Positions 14,173-28,450 of a DNA stretch of 64,000 nucleotides are shown here, piece after piece. Under the pieces are notes generated by a model. The model was not told the DNA's origin, made no database searches, and saw only the letters and a program-made list of their open reading frames with translations. A program made the position numbers and the translations under genes. Each line of letters starts with the position of its first letter. The first letter of the stretch is position 1. Source of the stretch: Archegozetes longisetosus (lineage: Eukaryota > Arthropoda > Arachnida > Sarcoptiformes > Trhypochthoniidae); NCBI GenBank assembly GCA_018873245.2, contig JAEMBT020000003.1:6591843-6655842 (forward strand). The letters are read 5' to 3'.

Positions 14173-17100
14173 TCATTAAAGATGCGCATATTATTAGTTG
14201 AAAACATGCCTCTATGCCATTGAGTTAGCCTGTAGTGCGCAAAAAGTTAGATTCAAGTTGAGACAGTGATGGATTACTGTAGCCCAAAGTGTAATTATAA
14301 TTCCTGTACCCCATTCTAGTTCTCCCCATTTCTCCCCGAAATGCTGGTTATTTGGCAAATACTATCTCCTAAATGGCGCCCTAACGCACAACAGGAGTTC
14401 GGGTGGAGAAAAACCAAATTCTGATGAGTTTTCTTCAAAATCAATAGACATTATTTTTTTAGTATTCTTTCGAGATGAAGAAAAGCAAAAGCATATTAGA
14501 AATTACATGAGAGAAATCAGTCAATGCTTCTATAGTTTGTTAAGATTGCTGTCAAAAGTTTGTGATGAAGAAATTTTGAGAAAAGGCAAGTATTGAAAAG
14601 TTGGAGAGAAAATATTGGATAAAATATAAAGAAATAATTACAGTATTGATGGGAAAGAGTGAAGGGGGAACGGTTTGGTATATGCAACTGTCATTAATTT
14701 TGTTAACCATTTATTATGCACATGCGTGAGTCTATAGCAAATAATGTAGCGCTGCTATAATATAATGTGTCACATAACAAATATTTGAATTTCATTCACC
14801 ATTATTAACATTACTGAACATCAGCGCTATTCGATATAAGAAATTTAGTGGCGTTCAGCCCAAAGAACCCTTTTTTGCGTGATTACAAATCGTTATTATT
14901 TAGAGTTTTGCGCGCTTTATAAATCAACCGAAAACGATTCGAAAATTTCATTTAACCATTTGACTAACACAATGACAAAATTGGCCTCAAACGCTTCATA
15001 ATTCTTTCATATGCTTTGCATGATTTCAATCATCATAGAAACTAATTCAAACTTTGATCTCTAGTCGGCAAATCATTATTAATTCTACACATTCTTAAAC
15101 AATAATAAATCTTATTGTTCGCGAATGACATTTCATTTCTTTCATCAATCATTTTATCAAATTAAATATCAAATTATTTCGAGTGATAATAAATCAAAGT
15201 ATTGAAAAACTTTTAGAAATTTGACTGTACTTTGAATAAAGTTGAGTGAGAAATAAGATCCTGTTTGAGATAGTAAGAAAATATTTTCATCTTTTCAAAA
15301 GTTTAATTTGACTTCTTAGAAGTTCCTCAATTGAAAACAAGAGGAAAATTCAAAATAAAAAGAATTTAATTAGTATTATGATTGGCGATAGTTGAGGACA
15401 TGACTAAGTGCTTCGTCTCTGCTAAAGATAGTTAGAGCTGTAGATAAGGTGGTCTTAAGCATAGATGATTAGTAGTACTAACAAACAGTATTACTGAACT
15501 ATGTCTGAAGGTCTTTAGCAAACTTGTACATCCAGTTATTTAATTAAACACTACTAATACTGAAGGTTCGCTGAAGATTCAGTGGAAAAAACTGAAGCTT
15601 GAAAAACAACTGTTGCCATTACTGGACCCCTTACACCCTCTTTTTGCAATTTTGAAAATGTTTTTTTTCAAAACTTTGCTTTCATTCTTACAATAAGCTC
15701 ATCCATCTTTCGGCCGTTCTTCACGTAAAATAATGTGATAGTGTGTTTGGGGCCAATTTATCATTCGGTATCTCATAAATCAATGCTAATCTCAGAATTG
15801 CATTTCCTTTTCAAAATAGTCAAACTTGTGACATAAAAAACTGCCAAAACTGTCCATCAAACAGCTTATATGAGATATGTGAATGAGATCGAAATCAAAA
15901 AAGCAAATTTGACCTCTACTTTGCTAACTCTTAGCATTCTAGACATCCTGAAATTGGAATATTTTGCGTGTTTGTGATCTACACCCAAACAGGTTTTATT
16001 TATAATTTTTTCCATCTTTTAATAAAGCATTATATATATGTGTATATTATTATAACCTTCTATTCAACTTCTGATTATATTATACAAGTATGAGGTTTTG
16101 GCAGAGATCATTCAGACAGTTTCACATATTTTATAGCGTCGAGAAAAACAACATCTGCATCAAATTCATAATGTTATTACAAAGTATTGATGCGATTCAT
16201 ACGATGGTTTTTAATATTCTTATAGCCAGTTGTTGTTTATGTCATTTCAAGTTGTGTTCAGCTTTGATTAATGTACATTTTTGCTAATTTATTATGTGCT
16301 ACCTTTGCAAGTCATATGATTGGTTAGTGTTATTCCTACCTGCCAATGGGTCCCCACTATGCTATGATTAATGTTTGACCCCATAACGACCTCTGTGTTC
16401 AGGAGCTAAGCAGGGACTCTATGATAGGCTGAAACAGATCGACCGAATATCGATTCTCAAATAGGAGAGTAAATGCCAACTATGAGAAATAGGAGAGATG
16501 AATGCCAACAGCAAAATAGTTCGAGTGCGACTACCAATGCAAAAAGATTTTTAAATTAAAAATATGCCTGCTTCATTATTAAAACAACAACTTTTCAAAT
16601 ATTAAAATCCTAGAATGCCTTCTCTTTTATGTCGCCTGAATTTAAGTTATGTTTTATTAGAGAGAAGTCAAGTCGACCTTTTTTAATGAACAGCGTATAC
16701 AACATGCACAACATGCACAACATTCTCTGTGTATACAGAATGGCAGTCAAATAGAAGCATAGAGTTGATATCGCAATGGGTCTGTTGTGAAAGTAAACTG
16801 TATTTGAGTAGTGCTAGAACCACTACCTTTTTCTCATACCATTTATTGAAGCGCTCAGAAAATTTTAAATCCAGTCTATTGTCTCTGTAAATTAATGGAA
16901 AGCACGCTGAGTGAAGTTACTTATAAATCCTAGCCTTTTCGAAAAAGTTAATCTTGTCATAAATTAAAAGTCAAGTTATGCATTTTATATATGCTGCATA
17001 AAAGGCAGATGCAATCCAAAGGCTGCTAAAGCTTCAAATCTGAGGCATTATGCAATATATTGCAGAGATTGATAGCAGAGCTTTGATACCCTCCTATAGG

Positions 17101-17285
17101 AATTTAATTACACACTCCAATAGGTATAAAACGGTGCATGAAAACACTTTCGAGATTTTGATGGAGTTTTCAGATGTGAAAACTGCACATTTATGGGAGA
17201 GAGAGTGCAGTTTGCAATTTGTTCTAAACTGAAAGACCGTATTTGATGAGTTTGTAATGATGAAATATTTGAAGAGATCACACCC

Positions 17286-17330
17286 AGTCAAGAAAGTCAA
17301 GATAGTCAAGATAGTCAAGATAGTCAAGAT
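17286..17330. repeat. 9-bp tandem array, 5 copies
   Basis: Five copies of AGTCAAGAT, with one change in the first copy. The low-complexity minus-strand frame across it (17094-17336) reads an Ile-Leu-Thr repeat and is discounted. Confidence 0.9.
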
Positions 17331-17620
17331 GCCCAAAACAATGCACTAATCACTACACAATTCGCTTCAACTAGAGAAAAACTTAACACAAAAAGACGAA
17401 ATGCTTCGACAATTCCAAGTGAAGACAATTGCAAATGTGTGATCTTATGCCAAATTTAGCTTTGGATTCATTGTCGCTAACAATTGAAAGTAATGACTAA
17501 AGATAAAATAAGCTTAGCTTTAGTTAAGAATTGGGCGAAATGCATTCTTAAACGCATAGAATTGGAGTGAAGTGTTTAGATAGAATTATTACAGCAGTGT
17601 TTGATGTGATTGAAATAGGA

Positions 17621-17740
17621 GTAATGCGGCTATAGAAGGAGTAATGCGGCCATAGAACGAGTAATACGACTATAGAAGGAGTAATACGACTATAGAAGGA
17701 GTAATACGGCTATAGTAGCAATAATATGGCTATAGTAGCA
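17621..17740. repeat. 20-bp minisatellite, 6 copies
   Basis: Six head-to-tail units of GTAATGCGGCTATAGAAGGA lie without gaps. Units 3-5 carry GTAATACG; units 5-6 end TAGTAGCA; unit 6 begins ATAATATGG. The unit length is not a multiple of three, so no protein repeat is implied. Confidence 0.95.
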
Positions 17741-18051
17741 ATACTATTAGTAATGATGAGGGCAACAGCAAATAAATCTTACAACCTCGCAGATAGTCAA
17801 AACTTTTAAGAAACAATTACAATAAGAAATGGTGTTTAAAATGCGCGTGTTTTCCTCTTGTCAGCAAATAGGCCATAACCAGTTTTCCCTACTGCCTCTT
17901 TTATTTTTATTGTTATTGCTTTTTGAGTGTATGTGTGTTATGCGTGTGTTGTTCTTCTACTCTATCCTATGCTATGGGAAAATATTAAACTATGGACTAA
18001 TGTTCTTCTCTATGAATCTTTGAAAGTGTGAGTGACTCTCAGAGAGAAACC

Positions 18052-18096
18052 GGAGAGAGTAAGGAGAGTAAAGAGAGTAAAGAGAGTAAAGAGAGT
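18052..18096. repeat. 9-bp tandem array, 5 copies
   Basis: Five units close to AAAGAGAGT, purine-rich on the plus strand, ending at AGC. Confidence 0.9.
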
Positions 18097-19987
18097 AGCA
18101 TTTGTTTATTGGCAATAAATTTGCTAAAATTGATTCCAACACTGAGACCACCCTAAACGGTCCGTCCCTTTAGATCTTTTACATTTTTGGGCACCCAAAA
18201 TACCCAAAATATAATTCACACTCTGACCAAATGGTTATTCTTTCTGTTTGTAGTAAAACTTCATTCATTCAGTTTCAAACAAAGATTTGTTTCTTTGCTC
18301 AATACAAGTACAACAAGACCAATGTTCCAACTGTTCAACTTTGAAGTTTAACAACCAGACCAACTTTTGGGTTGTATCAATAGAGAAAAGGAAGGAAATT
18401 CTTGCGCGGCACATCTGGCTCTGGATGAGATGATGGGTAAGCATGAAGTTTGTACTTCTTGTACATGATATAGAATGGAGTGGAGAAATAGGGAATAGAG
18501 GAATAGATAGTTCATAGCATGCTGTCATGCTTTATCATAGTTTCACTTTTTGCATAAAACAAAGGCAAACACGATAATGCAATATATATTTGTATCCGGG
18601 CTTTTTTGCGGCTATCTATCATGATTATAGCAAACTTAGTAAAGCACAGGCGAGGCATCATTGCTTCTCTATTGCAACAGCTAGAACTCCAACAACAGAG
18701 AGAAAAGGAGCACAACACAAGAGAAGCAACTGCAACATCAGCAGCAATGGCAACGTTTCGCTCTCTCATACATTTGTCATTGGTTTACGTATAAGTTTTA
18801 AGCGAACCACGAAAACCACCAAATAGTATGAACAGTATGTACACAGTATGCAATAGTAAGGGATAATAAATAATAAAACTAACTGCTTATGCTTTCATAT
18901 AATTTATTACTAACTTGCGAAAGGACATGTTGGAGAAGGCATGCATCCAAGCAAATAGGAAATGAGTTTCAATTCCGTTATTATCGCCTCATCAAACAGT
19001 GATGGCAAGTATAGTGCATACAATCTAGTATTGTTTTCATCCTATCCTAGTCCATATAAAACCTTTTTATATTAAAATAAACTTCACAACCTCAACTCAT
19101 ATTGTCTGCCATCAGGTCTCTCTCTCTCCCAATGCTCTCTAATATCACTCACTGTAACTCTCAATAACAGATTCTACTCTTAGGTAAATCCCGAAGTAAA
19201 ATGAAAAAGTGACTCATCATATAAATCAGGATTCATTCAGGTTTGTGTGAATAACAAACTTGGGAGAGAGTGAGAAGTGAGACACAGAAAAAGAGAGAGA
19301 AAATAGAGAGAAATAGAGACAGAGAGAGAAAACTAGCAGCATTTTCAGTTGTATAGGGCTTTACAATCGATGGGCGCTTGGATTGGACTGAAGCGAAATT
19401 CAAAGTCATCAATCAGTGATGTCAATGGCAAAGCAAAGTTTTCTAGTTTTGTTGTATGTTTGAAAGGTTGAACTATGCAGTTGCGCGCAGAACGCATGAT
19501 TTATAATCCTAGATTGATTGCAAAACACAATTTTTCGTGATACAACCAACCAAAGAGGAAAAATATAGCCAACATCAATGGATAATATACCATAGCATTC
19601 GGCTCAATGCATATTATCTTATGCTTTATTTCTCTTTTATTCCTAACCAGAAACAGTCAAACATTCATACAATGCATTCAATGTCTTATAAATTTTCTTT
19701 ACTGTTCCTGTATCTCAAAACTTCATAAGATAAACATCATTAATAGAAATCTCACAATTGAAGATTGAAACTAAAACTTTGCGGCACTTATTCTATAGTT
19801 ATAACACAATGGCTGTCAAGCAACTTAAGAGGAGTTTTACACTACAGGTAATAAGTTAGATGAATGAAGATTTGCCATTTTTGTCGAGATGCCAATGAGG
19901 GTCAACTGCAATAACATCATATTGTAATAGACTATAAAGAAAATTTATAGTTCAGTCAAACAAAATGTGTTGCAATAATATGGAGAG

Positions 19988-20073
19988 GAGTATGTATGAC
20001 GAGTATGTATGAAGAGTATGGATGCTATGTATGGGTGCTATGTATGGGTGCTATGTATGGATGCTATGTATGA
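19988..20073. repeat. Nested 13-bp minisatellite
   Basis: Two related 13-bp subarrays adjoin: two and a part copies of GAGTATGTATGAC/A (19988-20021), then four copies of ATGCTATGTATGG with A/G variation at the first base (20022-20073). Both share a TATGTATG core. Confidence 0.9.
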
Positions 20074-21642
20074 AGAGTCTGCATCAAGAGGGTTCTTAAA
20101 TGAGGTGAATGGCAGATCATATCTGTGTTATCTAATCAGACAAGAATTAATAATAGTAGTACTTATTTTGAACGAACATAAAAACTTGATTAAGAGTCAA
20201 TTCATTCTTTTTTTATGTCTGTGAAACTGTTACATCTCATTAACTCACCATAAGATAGAGATAAACTATATTTCTTATAAATTATGTGTTTCGAAAAATG
20301 TATTTTTGTTGTGAATACAAATAAAAAGACAGATAGTAGTGAAATGGCGGTCAGTTTTAATCTGTAACTATCTTATTGATTATATTTATGATAGTGAATA
20401 ACTGACACATTTTTGTGCTTTACTATCAATAAAGCTGTTATCTCAATAACATTTTGGCTGTGAATATAATTTATTCACGTAATAAATATTTAAATACAAA
20501 CTTTATAAATGGACTAATTATAAACTAATTTGTCTAATCTAAACAAATAAAATTAGTGTATATTTAAACAAGTTTCATGTGCTCTAAATTTGGTACCTTA
20601 TTATGAGTTAATTTATTAAAACTTTATGGAAACACTTATAATAACATTATTTCACTTTCTTATATAAGTCTTGTTGCAATTATGAAGCCTTAATGAAACA
20701 GCCGATAATTACAGCGATAACTGGATTTAAATTTATGATAATTGCCTCCTATATCAATATAAAATTTGATATGATTTTAAATTTTCAATTATTTAAACTG
20801 ACTGTATTTCTTGCTATATATTCACTGCTTTATAATGTATGAAATCAATAAATTAAGAATACTATATATGCTTTGGATGGAGTGAATGCCTATATTAGTT
20901 GGCTATATATAAGTCACATAACTTATACATAATATATACGTACATTGGTCATCATTATGTTTGTTTGAAAATATTTCATTTTCATTACTCAAATTATGTC
21001 AAATAAACATAATATTATCTGAATATATGATATCTTTTCTAAAGAATTGAAAATTATTCATATGATATCATTTCTATAAGTATGGATTTGGATAAGTTGT
21101 ACGCGTTCTCAACAAATTCAAATTCAGAGTGGAGTGCATTCGCACAACTCTATATTTGAAATAAGAAAATTTCAATGCGTTTTGAGTTACAATCAAAATG
21201 TAAAATTTAACCATCAATTAAAAGTGATAATAGTTTATGATAGTTAGCTCTGATTTATATCATTCATCATAATAGGTATAGAGCGCGATAGTAATGAATA
21301 TGAATGAAAATATAGAAACAGAGATAAGTAGTGATAGACAGAGAGTTACATAAGAGTTAGTGAAGTCATATCGATAAATAGCTGGTAATGGAGTTACAAT
21401 GTTTTACAGCAAACACACTAATTAGAGACGTAATTTGAGTGTTATATTTCATGTCATATTTGAAATTTATGAATTTTCAACTCCACCCCTCCATAATGTA
21501 CACTATGTTTAGATATATGTTGAACGCCTTCTTTTTCAAATTTGCTTTAAGTTAATTAAGTTCTCTCTGATATAGTGATTGTTTATTTTTTCTCTCTTCT
21601 CATCATTATTGATCATCAGAGAAAAGCATTTCTGAAACTTAA

Positions 21643-21676
21643 GAACTGCGAACTGCGAACTGAGAACTGAGAACTA
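21643..21676. repeat. 7-bp tandem array, 5 copies
   Basis: Five units of GAACTGC/GAACTGA; the last is GAACTA. Confidence 0.88.
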
Positions 21677-23468
21677 AGTAGAGAAAAACTACGACAAATC
21701 TAATATGAAACATATTTGAGAGGTAGAAGTGATCACTTGAGTGGCCAAGACTGACATTTATATGCTCTAAAAACTGGAAATGCAATTCAATCGAAATGGA
21801 AGTAAAAGATCAGAGTGAGTGAAGTGGGTATTTACCCGAAAAAAGATTCTTAGCAAAAGGCAAAGACTGTAGGGTTTAAAGTTTAGAAGTAAAGCTGTTT
21901 ACGATAGTTGCGGTAGAAATGCAGCCAAACAGATATAGCATTAAACAGATATGGCATTAAACATTTCTAACTTTGTTCCACTCCAATCGTGGACTCCAAA
22001 CAAGTTAAGACTAATGCAACAAAGCATTTATAGCATTGATAACTGCTTCTGCTTTTGCACTAAAGTTAAAAATACAAACTTTTAAGGCGTTTGAGTTGTA
22101 AGAAAACTTTTAGCAACGCATGGATGGGGATCAGAAAGATAACATGCACCACAAAGAAGCCGCTTTTAGCTTCTTCATTGACGACTTTAAAACTGCAGGT
22201 GTCTTCTGCTTCGACTAACTTATTTTTCCAGCAAAAGCTCTACAACTTTCTGAACTATTTTCTATTAAAAGCTCTGCTCACTCTTCTCACTCTTTTCTGT
22301 TTCTTTTTCTGTTTTTATTTATTTATTGAGTCTCTACTGCTGTCCAGTTTTAGCAGAAGGACAACACAACAGCTAAATAGCACCAGAAATAAAGACTAAC
22401 GCACAAAATGTGAGAGAAAGAGACGAGCTAGAGATAAGAGAGAAAACACATGGAGAGCAAAGACATAGAGAGAGCACACCTTAAAAAGAGATTGAATAAA
22501 AGCTGTAAAATGAAGGACAATTTTCAGAGCGAGAGCTCAAACAACATTAGTTTGAATAAGAGTTTTGCAAAGTAGACTCAAAAGTGTAAATTGAATGTAT
22601 TTGTTATATATATTCTTATTTATATGTTTTTATGCTTAACATTATTCCTGTTTTGATTAGATTAAGAAAGTTGACTATTTTTTATGTTCTTCTTCATTTC
22701 TGATGTACGCCTATTTTGTCATGTGAAATGAGAGAGAGTGCTATCATTTGTCATCGAAGCAAACTTTGTTTCGATAAGTTTTCGTCGGTTATATTGTAGC
22801 GCATTCTGGCCTCAAGAGATTCATCAATTGCAGAGCTATGTTGACATTTTCACTGCAAATACCTCAAGGGATGCGAACGAGTGAGAGTGAAGTGAGTGAA
22901 TGAGAGACTGAAATGCACTCTCTATTAGAGTTGTATGCATTTTGTGAGAGAGAAGTTGAGGAGAAACATGCAAAGATATCATGATATCATGCAACTCAAC
23001 TTAATAACGTTAGATACAGACTGGAAGTGTCACACACGCACATACAATACAGTATTGTATGTATGGCACGAATGGCAGTGCTGGCATTCAGAACATTACT
23101 GTACTATAAAATCAAATCAGTGAGATTTGCCTTCAAGCAGCTTTGCTAAGAATGTAAGAGATATGAATGTTATGTGTCCTCCTGTCAGGGGAACCCATAC
23201 TCTAACACTTCTTAGCTCATAGTATAATTCATTCATTTACTATTGTGTTATGTATGTTATGTATGTTGTTTGTATACTAAGATATACACTACTGGTATAT
23301 ATTTGGTTGTATTAGCATTACTACACACCTAACACCAGAAGCGGTTTAAGTAATCAGTACTACATGTTTCATATCATCTCCGATTCAGACAGTAGGAAAT
23401 TCTAGTTCAGAAAGTTTCAGACCTAAAAGCAGAGAAATGGCGAAAGAGTAAGAGTGAGAGAACGAGCG

Positions 23469-23471
<3 letters not shown>

Positions 23472-23522
<51 letters not shown>
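23472..23522. repeat. (GA)n microsatellite
   Basis: About 25 GA units preceded by GAGCGAGC interruptions. The Arg-Glu frame at 23454-23639 is its product. Confidence 0.95.
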
Positions 23523-23526
<4 letters not shown>

Positions 23527-24124
23527 CCCATACCATGTATGTGCCTATATATAAACAGATATGTTATATATATGGCATTATCATAGTATGGTACTTAGAC
23601 TTACAACTGTACTGCAGTTGTATAGAACCTATAATATGATGATAAAAGTCGTCACTCTATAATCTCTGTTTATTAGCTCCATTCAGTAGCCTAATTAAGC
23701 GTGAAAGAGGCCAAGTATCATGAAGGTTATTGCTTCCGATTGTTTATGTATTACACAAGGTTATCAAAATGATTGTTTACGCGCTAAACATCTACTAACT
23801 TATTTGAAATCTCAATAACTTTCTCTATCACCCAAATTGCTTCTCAATTATATAAGCATTATCTCAAGCTATTTGAATTAGAGTTGAATTTAAGATATTT
23901 ATTTCAATTTATTTTTTGCTTTAGTTTAATGCCAACTCATCCATAAATTAAAGCCCACGCAAACATAGAAAATGAATTACAGCATAGACAATAAATTATT
24001 ATTCTGTGAATATGAAAATCAAATTAATAATGATTTAGGCAAGAAATATATTCAATGCGTGTTTCACTTATTTGATTGATATCGAAATATGTGCATCTTT
24101 TAATGGAAAGTTATGCTAAACTAT

Positions 24125-24126
<2 letters not shown>

Positions 24127-24170
<44 letters not shown>
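24127..24170. repeat. (CT)n microsatellite
   Basis: About 22 uninterrupted CT units. Confidence 0.95.
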
Positions 24171-24171
<1 letters not shown>

Positions 24172-25762
24172 ACGATTAGAAGTGAACGATTATCTGAACA
24201 GAAAAATTATTCAATATGTGCACATGGAAAAAGTATGAACAATGTTGTGTTGCTTTAACAGTATCAGCATTTCCTGACTGTTCAGTTTTTTTAGTTCGGT
24301 CTGACTCTTTCTCTCAGACTCTCTCCCTTGGTCTGAATCTCTCATCTGATACTCTCTCATCTCTCTCTATAGCATTGATTTATTAATCAGTTTCTCTCAA
24401 CTGAGTTGTGTTATGTTACACTATTACCAGTTTTGAAGTCAGACTTGAGCCAAATAAGCTTAGCGAGTGCACCAGCTGTGCTCAAACCCTTCCCTTTTTT
24501 GATGATAGAAGCGAATTTAATTTCCAAAGAAGTGCCAATGAAAAATCGTTTGCATCTAACTATCAAAATGCGTAACATTGAATATATGTTGCAGAAAAAT
24601 AGAGAGTATATGAAAACTAGGCAAAGGCGAAGCTAGAAGAGAAATGAAACTAAGCAGATATGCATTTTGAATTAGAACACCCAACACTGAAAGACCAACG
24701 CTATACGTTCTGCCCATCCATGTGTTATGCAATGCATGCCATCATACACTTTGGGATTGAATGCACATCAAAATTATAACGTTAGCGCTTTTCATATTCT
24801 GGCGGCACATTTCTATTTCTCAGTTTTTGCTGTTCTGTATATTCCATACATACATACATCCATATAACATACATGTATATACTTTTTATATATATATGTA
24901 TGGAATATATACGTATATATGTTGTAGAAAAGTTTTCGCAGCAGAACTCTTAAGTTATAGAAATAAATATATGTGACGTGAAGGGGAAGTGAGTGTGGAT
25001 GTATTGGCGAATCAATAAAAATAAGGGCTAGAACTGAAGTCGAATCGAAAATACATTAAATGTGCACAAAGCAATCGATACTAATGCGTTGTAGTGTAGG
25101 GCTGACTGATATGATAGTACACTCTGTTTAGAACGTACCACTATTTTTGCCATATATACGAATCTGTTGTATTGCATTTTCAAAGGTGCAGCTCTGCAAA
25201 GGCACAGCTATGTATTGCCTTTTATAGTAAAGTTTGCGCCTTATAAAAGATACAGAGCAGAGGATGATGTCTTATCGTAGCGGGAATAAGAGAGAAAACT
25301 CTTCACATCGATGACAATGACTGATGAATATGGCCTACATTGCTCTTATATAGCTCTGCACAGCTCTAGCTTAACATTGCCAATGATATGATCGCTAGCG
25401 GTCATTCATCTCTGTCTAACACTCATTACTGAACTACAATCTTCACGTTCAACTTCAGTCAAATTAGCGCTAACATTGCTATTAAACTATACTTCTTCAA
25501 AAGCTATACGATTATACCGTATATTTATATATAATGTTATGCATGTTATGGATTAATACACGTCGTATGTTAGTACATGCAAAAGAGATGTTCACTATAT
25601 ATTCACTGCGACTTATAGCCACACCTGAGTCTCAAAAATTACATAAAAAATGGCATAAAAATGGAGTTTAGACTGCATGTGAATTAAATGGAAAAAATAG
25701 ATTTTGAGAGTCGGTGTAAATCCAATACTTTGAAAGCTGTGACAGAAATGACAAGAGGGTGC

Positions 25763-25763
<1 letters not shown>

Positions 25764-25824
<61 letters not shown>
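25764..25824. repeat. (CT)n microsatellite, longest in the window
   Basis: About 30 uninterrupted CT units; it produces the Ser-Leu run of the plus-strand frame at 25688-25945. Confidence 0.95.
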
Positions 25825-25827
<3 letters not shown>

Positions 25828-26693
25828 ATTCATTCTTTTCTATTTCATTCTCGATTATAACAATTGTCATAGAGTTCAACACATCCGTGAGAGACGCCCC
25901 GGCAATGACCCCAACAGAATCTCACGATCACTTTTTAATACTTAACCAAAAGTTTGCAATCTTATACTCCTATAGTTATGATTCACCCCTGAGCCTTATA
26001 TTAAAAAAGTTCTCTGAATTTTAGTTATACAACATCTTCATAAGTAGACAAGTGAGGGATAGAGGGAGAGTAGAAGAGAGAGAAAGAGAGCAGAAGAGAG
26101 CACAAGCCAAGAGTACTCAAAGTTATTATGGAGATGAAATGATGCAGTACTGGTGTGCACTAGATTGAAAATCCCCCTCTTTTCTTTTCGCTTTGCTTTG
26201 ATTTATGCGACCAGGATTTGAACCAACACAACCATTCGGACGTGAAAATATAAGTTATATAAGCAATACATGAGTACTTCGATATAGAAGAGTGAATGCT
26301 ATGCAACGCTATGCCAACCAAACGCAGTTCTTATATTCACGTGGACTGAAGTAGTGATGAAGTGGGAATCGGACTGTTCCAATAGAGCTCATAATATAAA
26401 ACTCACATTCAATCGTCATAATAATAAAACGAACATCAACTTAGGCTTGAAATGCAGAGCCCAACCAATGAATCATTACTTTTTTCAAGTCATTCGTCTC
26501 TTCTAGTGCATGAAAGCTATTTTATTTGCTAGATACCCCTCTGATTCAGAAAAAATATTTGGTTCTGTAATTTAAATTGAATTCTGAATGAATGAAGAGT
26601 ATGAGTGAGAATGAAAAATAATATTAACATTATGTCAAAAGTGAGTTATTGCTCCTATAATCATCTAAATATCCCATATACCGCTCGTATATG

Positions 26694-26760
26694 TCGCACA
26701 CATATATATCGCAAACATACATCGCACACATATATCGCACACATACATCTCACACATATA
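26694..26760. repeat. Degenerate ATCGCACACAT array
   Basis: Four or five imperfect units built on TCGCACACAT with ATAT or ACATAC linkers. Confidence 0.75.
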
Positions 26761-28450
26761 TTATATATTCCTTCATACACTCATTGGAGCAAAAATAGAT
26801 TTCCGATTTTTATTGTCTTTATTCCTGTATTTAAGTTCATATCATTATTAATATTTGCCTATATTTAGACACCTTTTATTTTGACAATAACTCAAATTGA
26901 GTCTCATTAGTGTTTAGTGCATTTGTGAATGAGAGTTAATATATAAAAACAGGTGCGCTTATTATGAATGATCTCTTGCGAGGCAAATGGTGGTCATTAT
27001 AGAAGAACACTTGCAGAGCCTCGTGTCAATCGATCATTTTTGGCTCGCAGTGTGGTTCCAACAGAGCAAAAGGCAGGTGTTTTGCCCCTCAAAATTTTCA
27101 TCCACTAATATACAGAGACAAACATGAACAGAAAGTATTGGCCACTCATGAATTATGAAAAATACTGTTATCACTACTTCGCTAAATGGCTATAAAGTTA
27201 AGTTTTCAAATTAAATCGGTATCTCTTATCTCACTTTCTCGTGCTTGTTGTCAATATTCATTAAAAACTCATTTCATGCCAGTGACATAAAATGAAGTTA
27301 AGCATCATGAACTATTGGTAGAGCAAAGTTTGTCGCTTTCCTATTTCGGCGATGCTTTCTACACCTTTAGTTAGTTCTGTACAACTTTTTTCTTACTTTT
27401 TTTTCACCGATCATTAAGCTGAGTATCATTAAAGTGTTTCTAGAAAACGCTTTACTGCACTATATTTTAATAACTAATTACATTTTTTAAGTCACCAGTA
27501 CTTTAGTTAATAATGTTAATATGCAAATAAGTGCTTGCGCTAACTGAAGGCTAAAAAATAGCAACAATACAAATGGCAGAAGTATTGAATGGATCCAATG
27601 CATTTTCATTGTATTTTGGGTTGACTTCTCTCTGTAAACTTAATCGATCCCAAATTCATCATAGCGTTGTTTGTTTGCTGATGTTGTGCAATACACTCAC
27701 TTCACTCAAGAGAAATGGTTTCTTAGCACGAAGAGCCCATCTTCTCTTCCTCCCTCCCTTCTCATCTCATCCTCTTTGCTCTGCTCTCTGCTTCTCATAT
27801 TGATTCAATTTCAATTGTCTTTAGTGTACTATATATTAATACTGAATACACTAGAATTTCTCCATTTTGAACATGGGTTTTGATCAACATTTTTTCTTAC
27901 TATAGAGAAAGTGGTCTAATATATTGCTCTAATCAAGATTAATAAATTAGCAATTTTGTGCTTTTGAATAGCATTATTCAGTTTTGAACTGTTTTTCTGT
28001 AATAAGTTGGGAATAAAATAACTTTTTGGTTGCAATTTCATAAGTTTAGAACATAAAATGAATGCTTATTTTTAGGTAAAATTATAGAAAAAAATCTATT
28101 TTTTTATTTTATTGACATGAATTATTCAGTACATGTTCTTTCAATTATTTAATAGTTTCTATGTGTCGAGTCAAATATTTGGTGGGTTCGCTTTGAATTT
28201 ATTGTTCAGCTGAACAATAGCTGGAGAACCAGTTTCACAAAATTGAACAAAAAATACTCATATTATGAATATGTAATGAAAGAACTGAAAATATGTTAAC
28301 ATTTTTTAATTCCATTGATGAGTAAAGCCATTAACACGTTGGGAATCTTTTACTTAATTATTTGAAAACTATATGACTATTATGCGCAAGTTGTCTATTT
28401 ATATTATATACAATCATAATCATAAAAGGTTTGGCTAGCTTAATTGGCAA

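Larger units (their letters stand above)
10000..20000. other. ftz-Antp intergenic DNA, part 1
   Basis: No gene is recognisable; open frames are short and many run through simple repeats. The stretch is A+T-rich with CA, GAGT/GA and several minisatellite arrays. A slightly G+C-richer patch near 14280-14410 includes ATGGCGCCC. A CAG/CAA-rich patch at about 18660-18760 is open in several frames on both strands, which points to composition and not coding. Confidence 0.5.

Noticed and set aside
17621-17740. Short direct repeats that might suggest a CRISPR-like array
   Set aside because: The units are contiguous without spacers and the DNA is animal; this is a minisatellite.
18590-18826. Overlapping open frames on both strands in a CAG/CAA-rich patch
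   Set aside because: Openness in several frames at once reflects composition and not coding.
22091-22399. 102-codon plus-strand frame with hydrophobic segments
   Set aside because: The Phe/Leu-rich part comes from T/C-rich DNA; there is no coherent membrane protein or promoter.
26190-26260. tRNA-like T-arm on the minus strand (GGTTCAAATCC)
   Set aside because: The T stem has mismatches, no A box or matching acceptor stem lies upstream, and no cloverleaf can be built.
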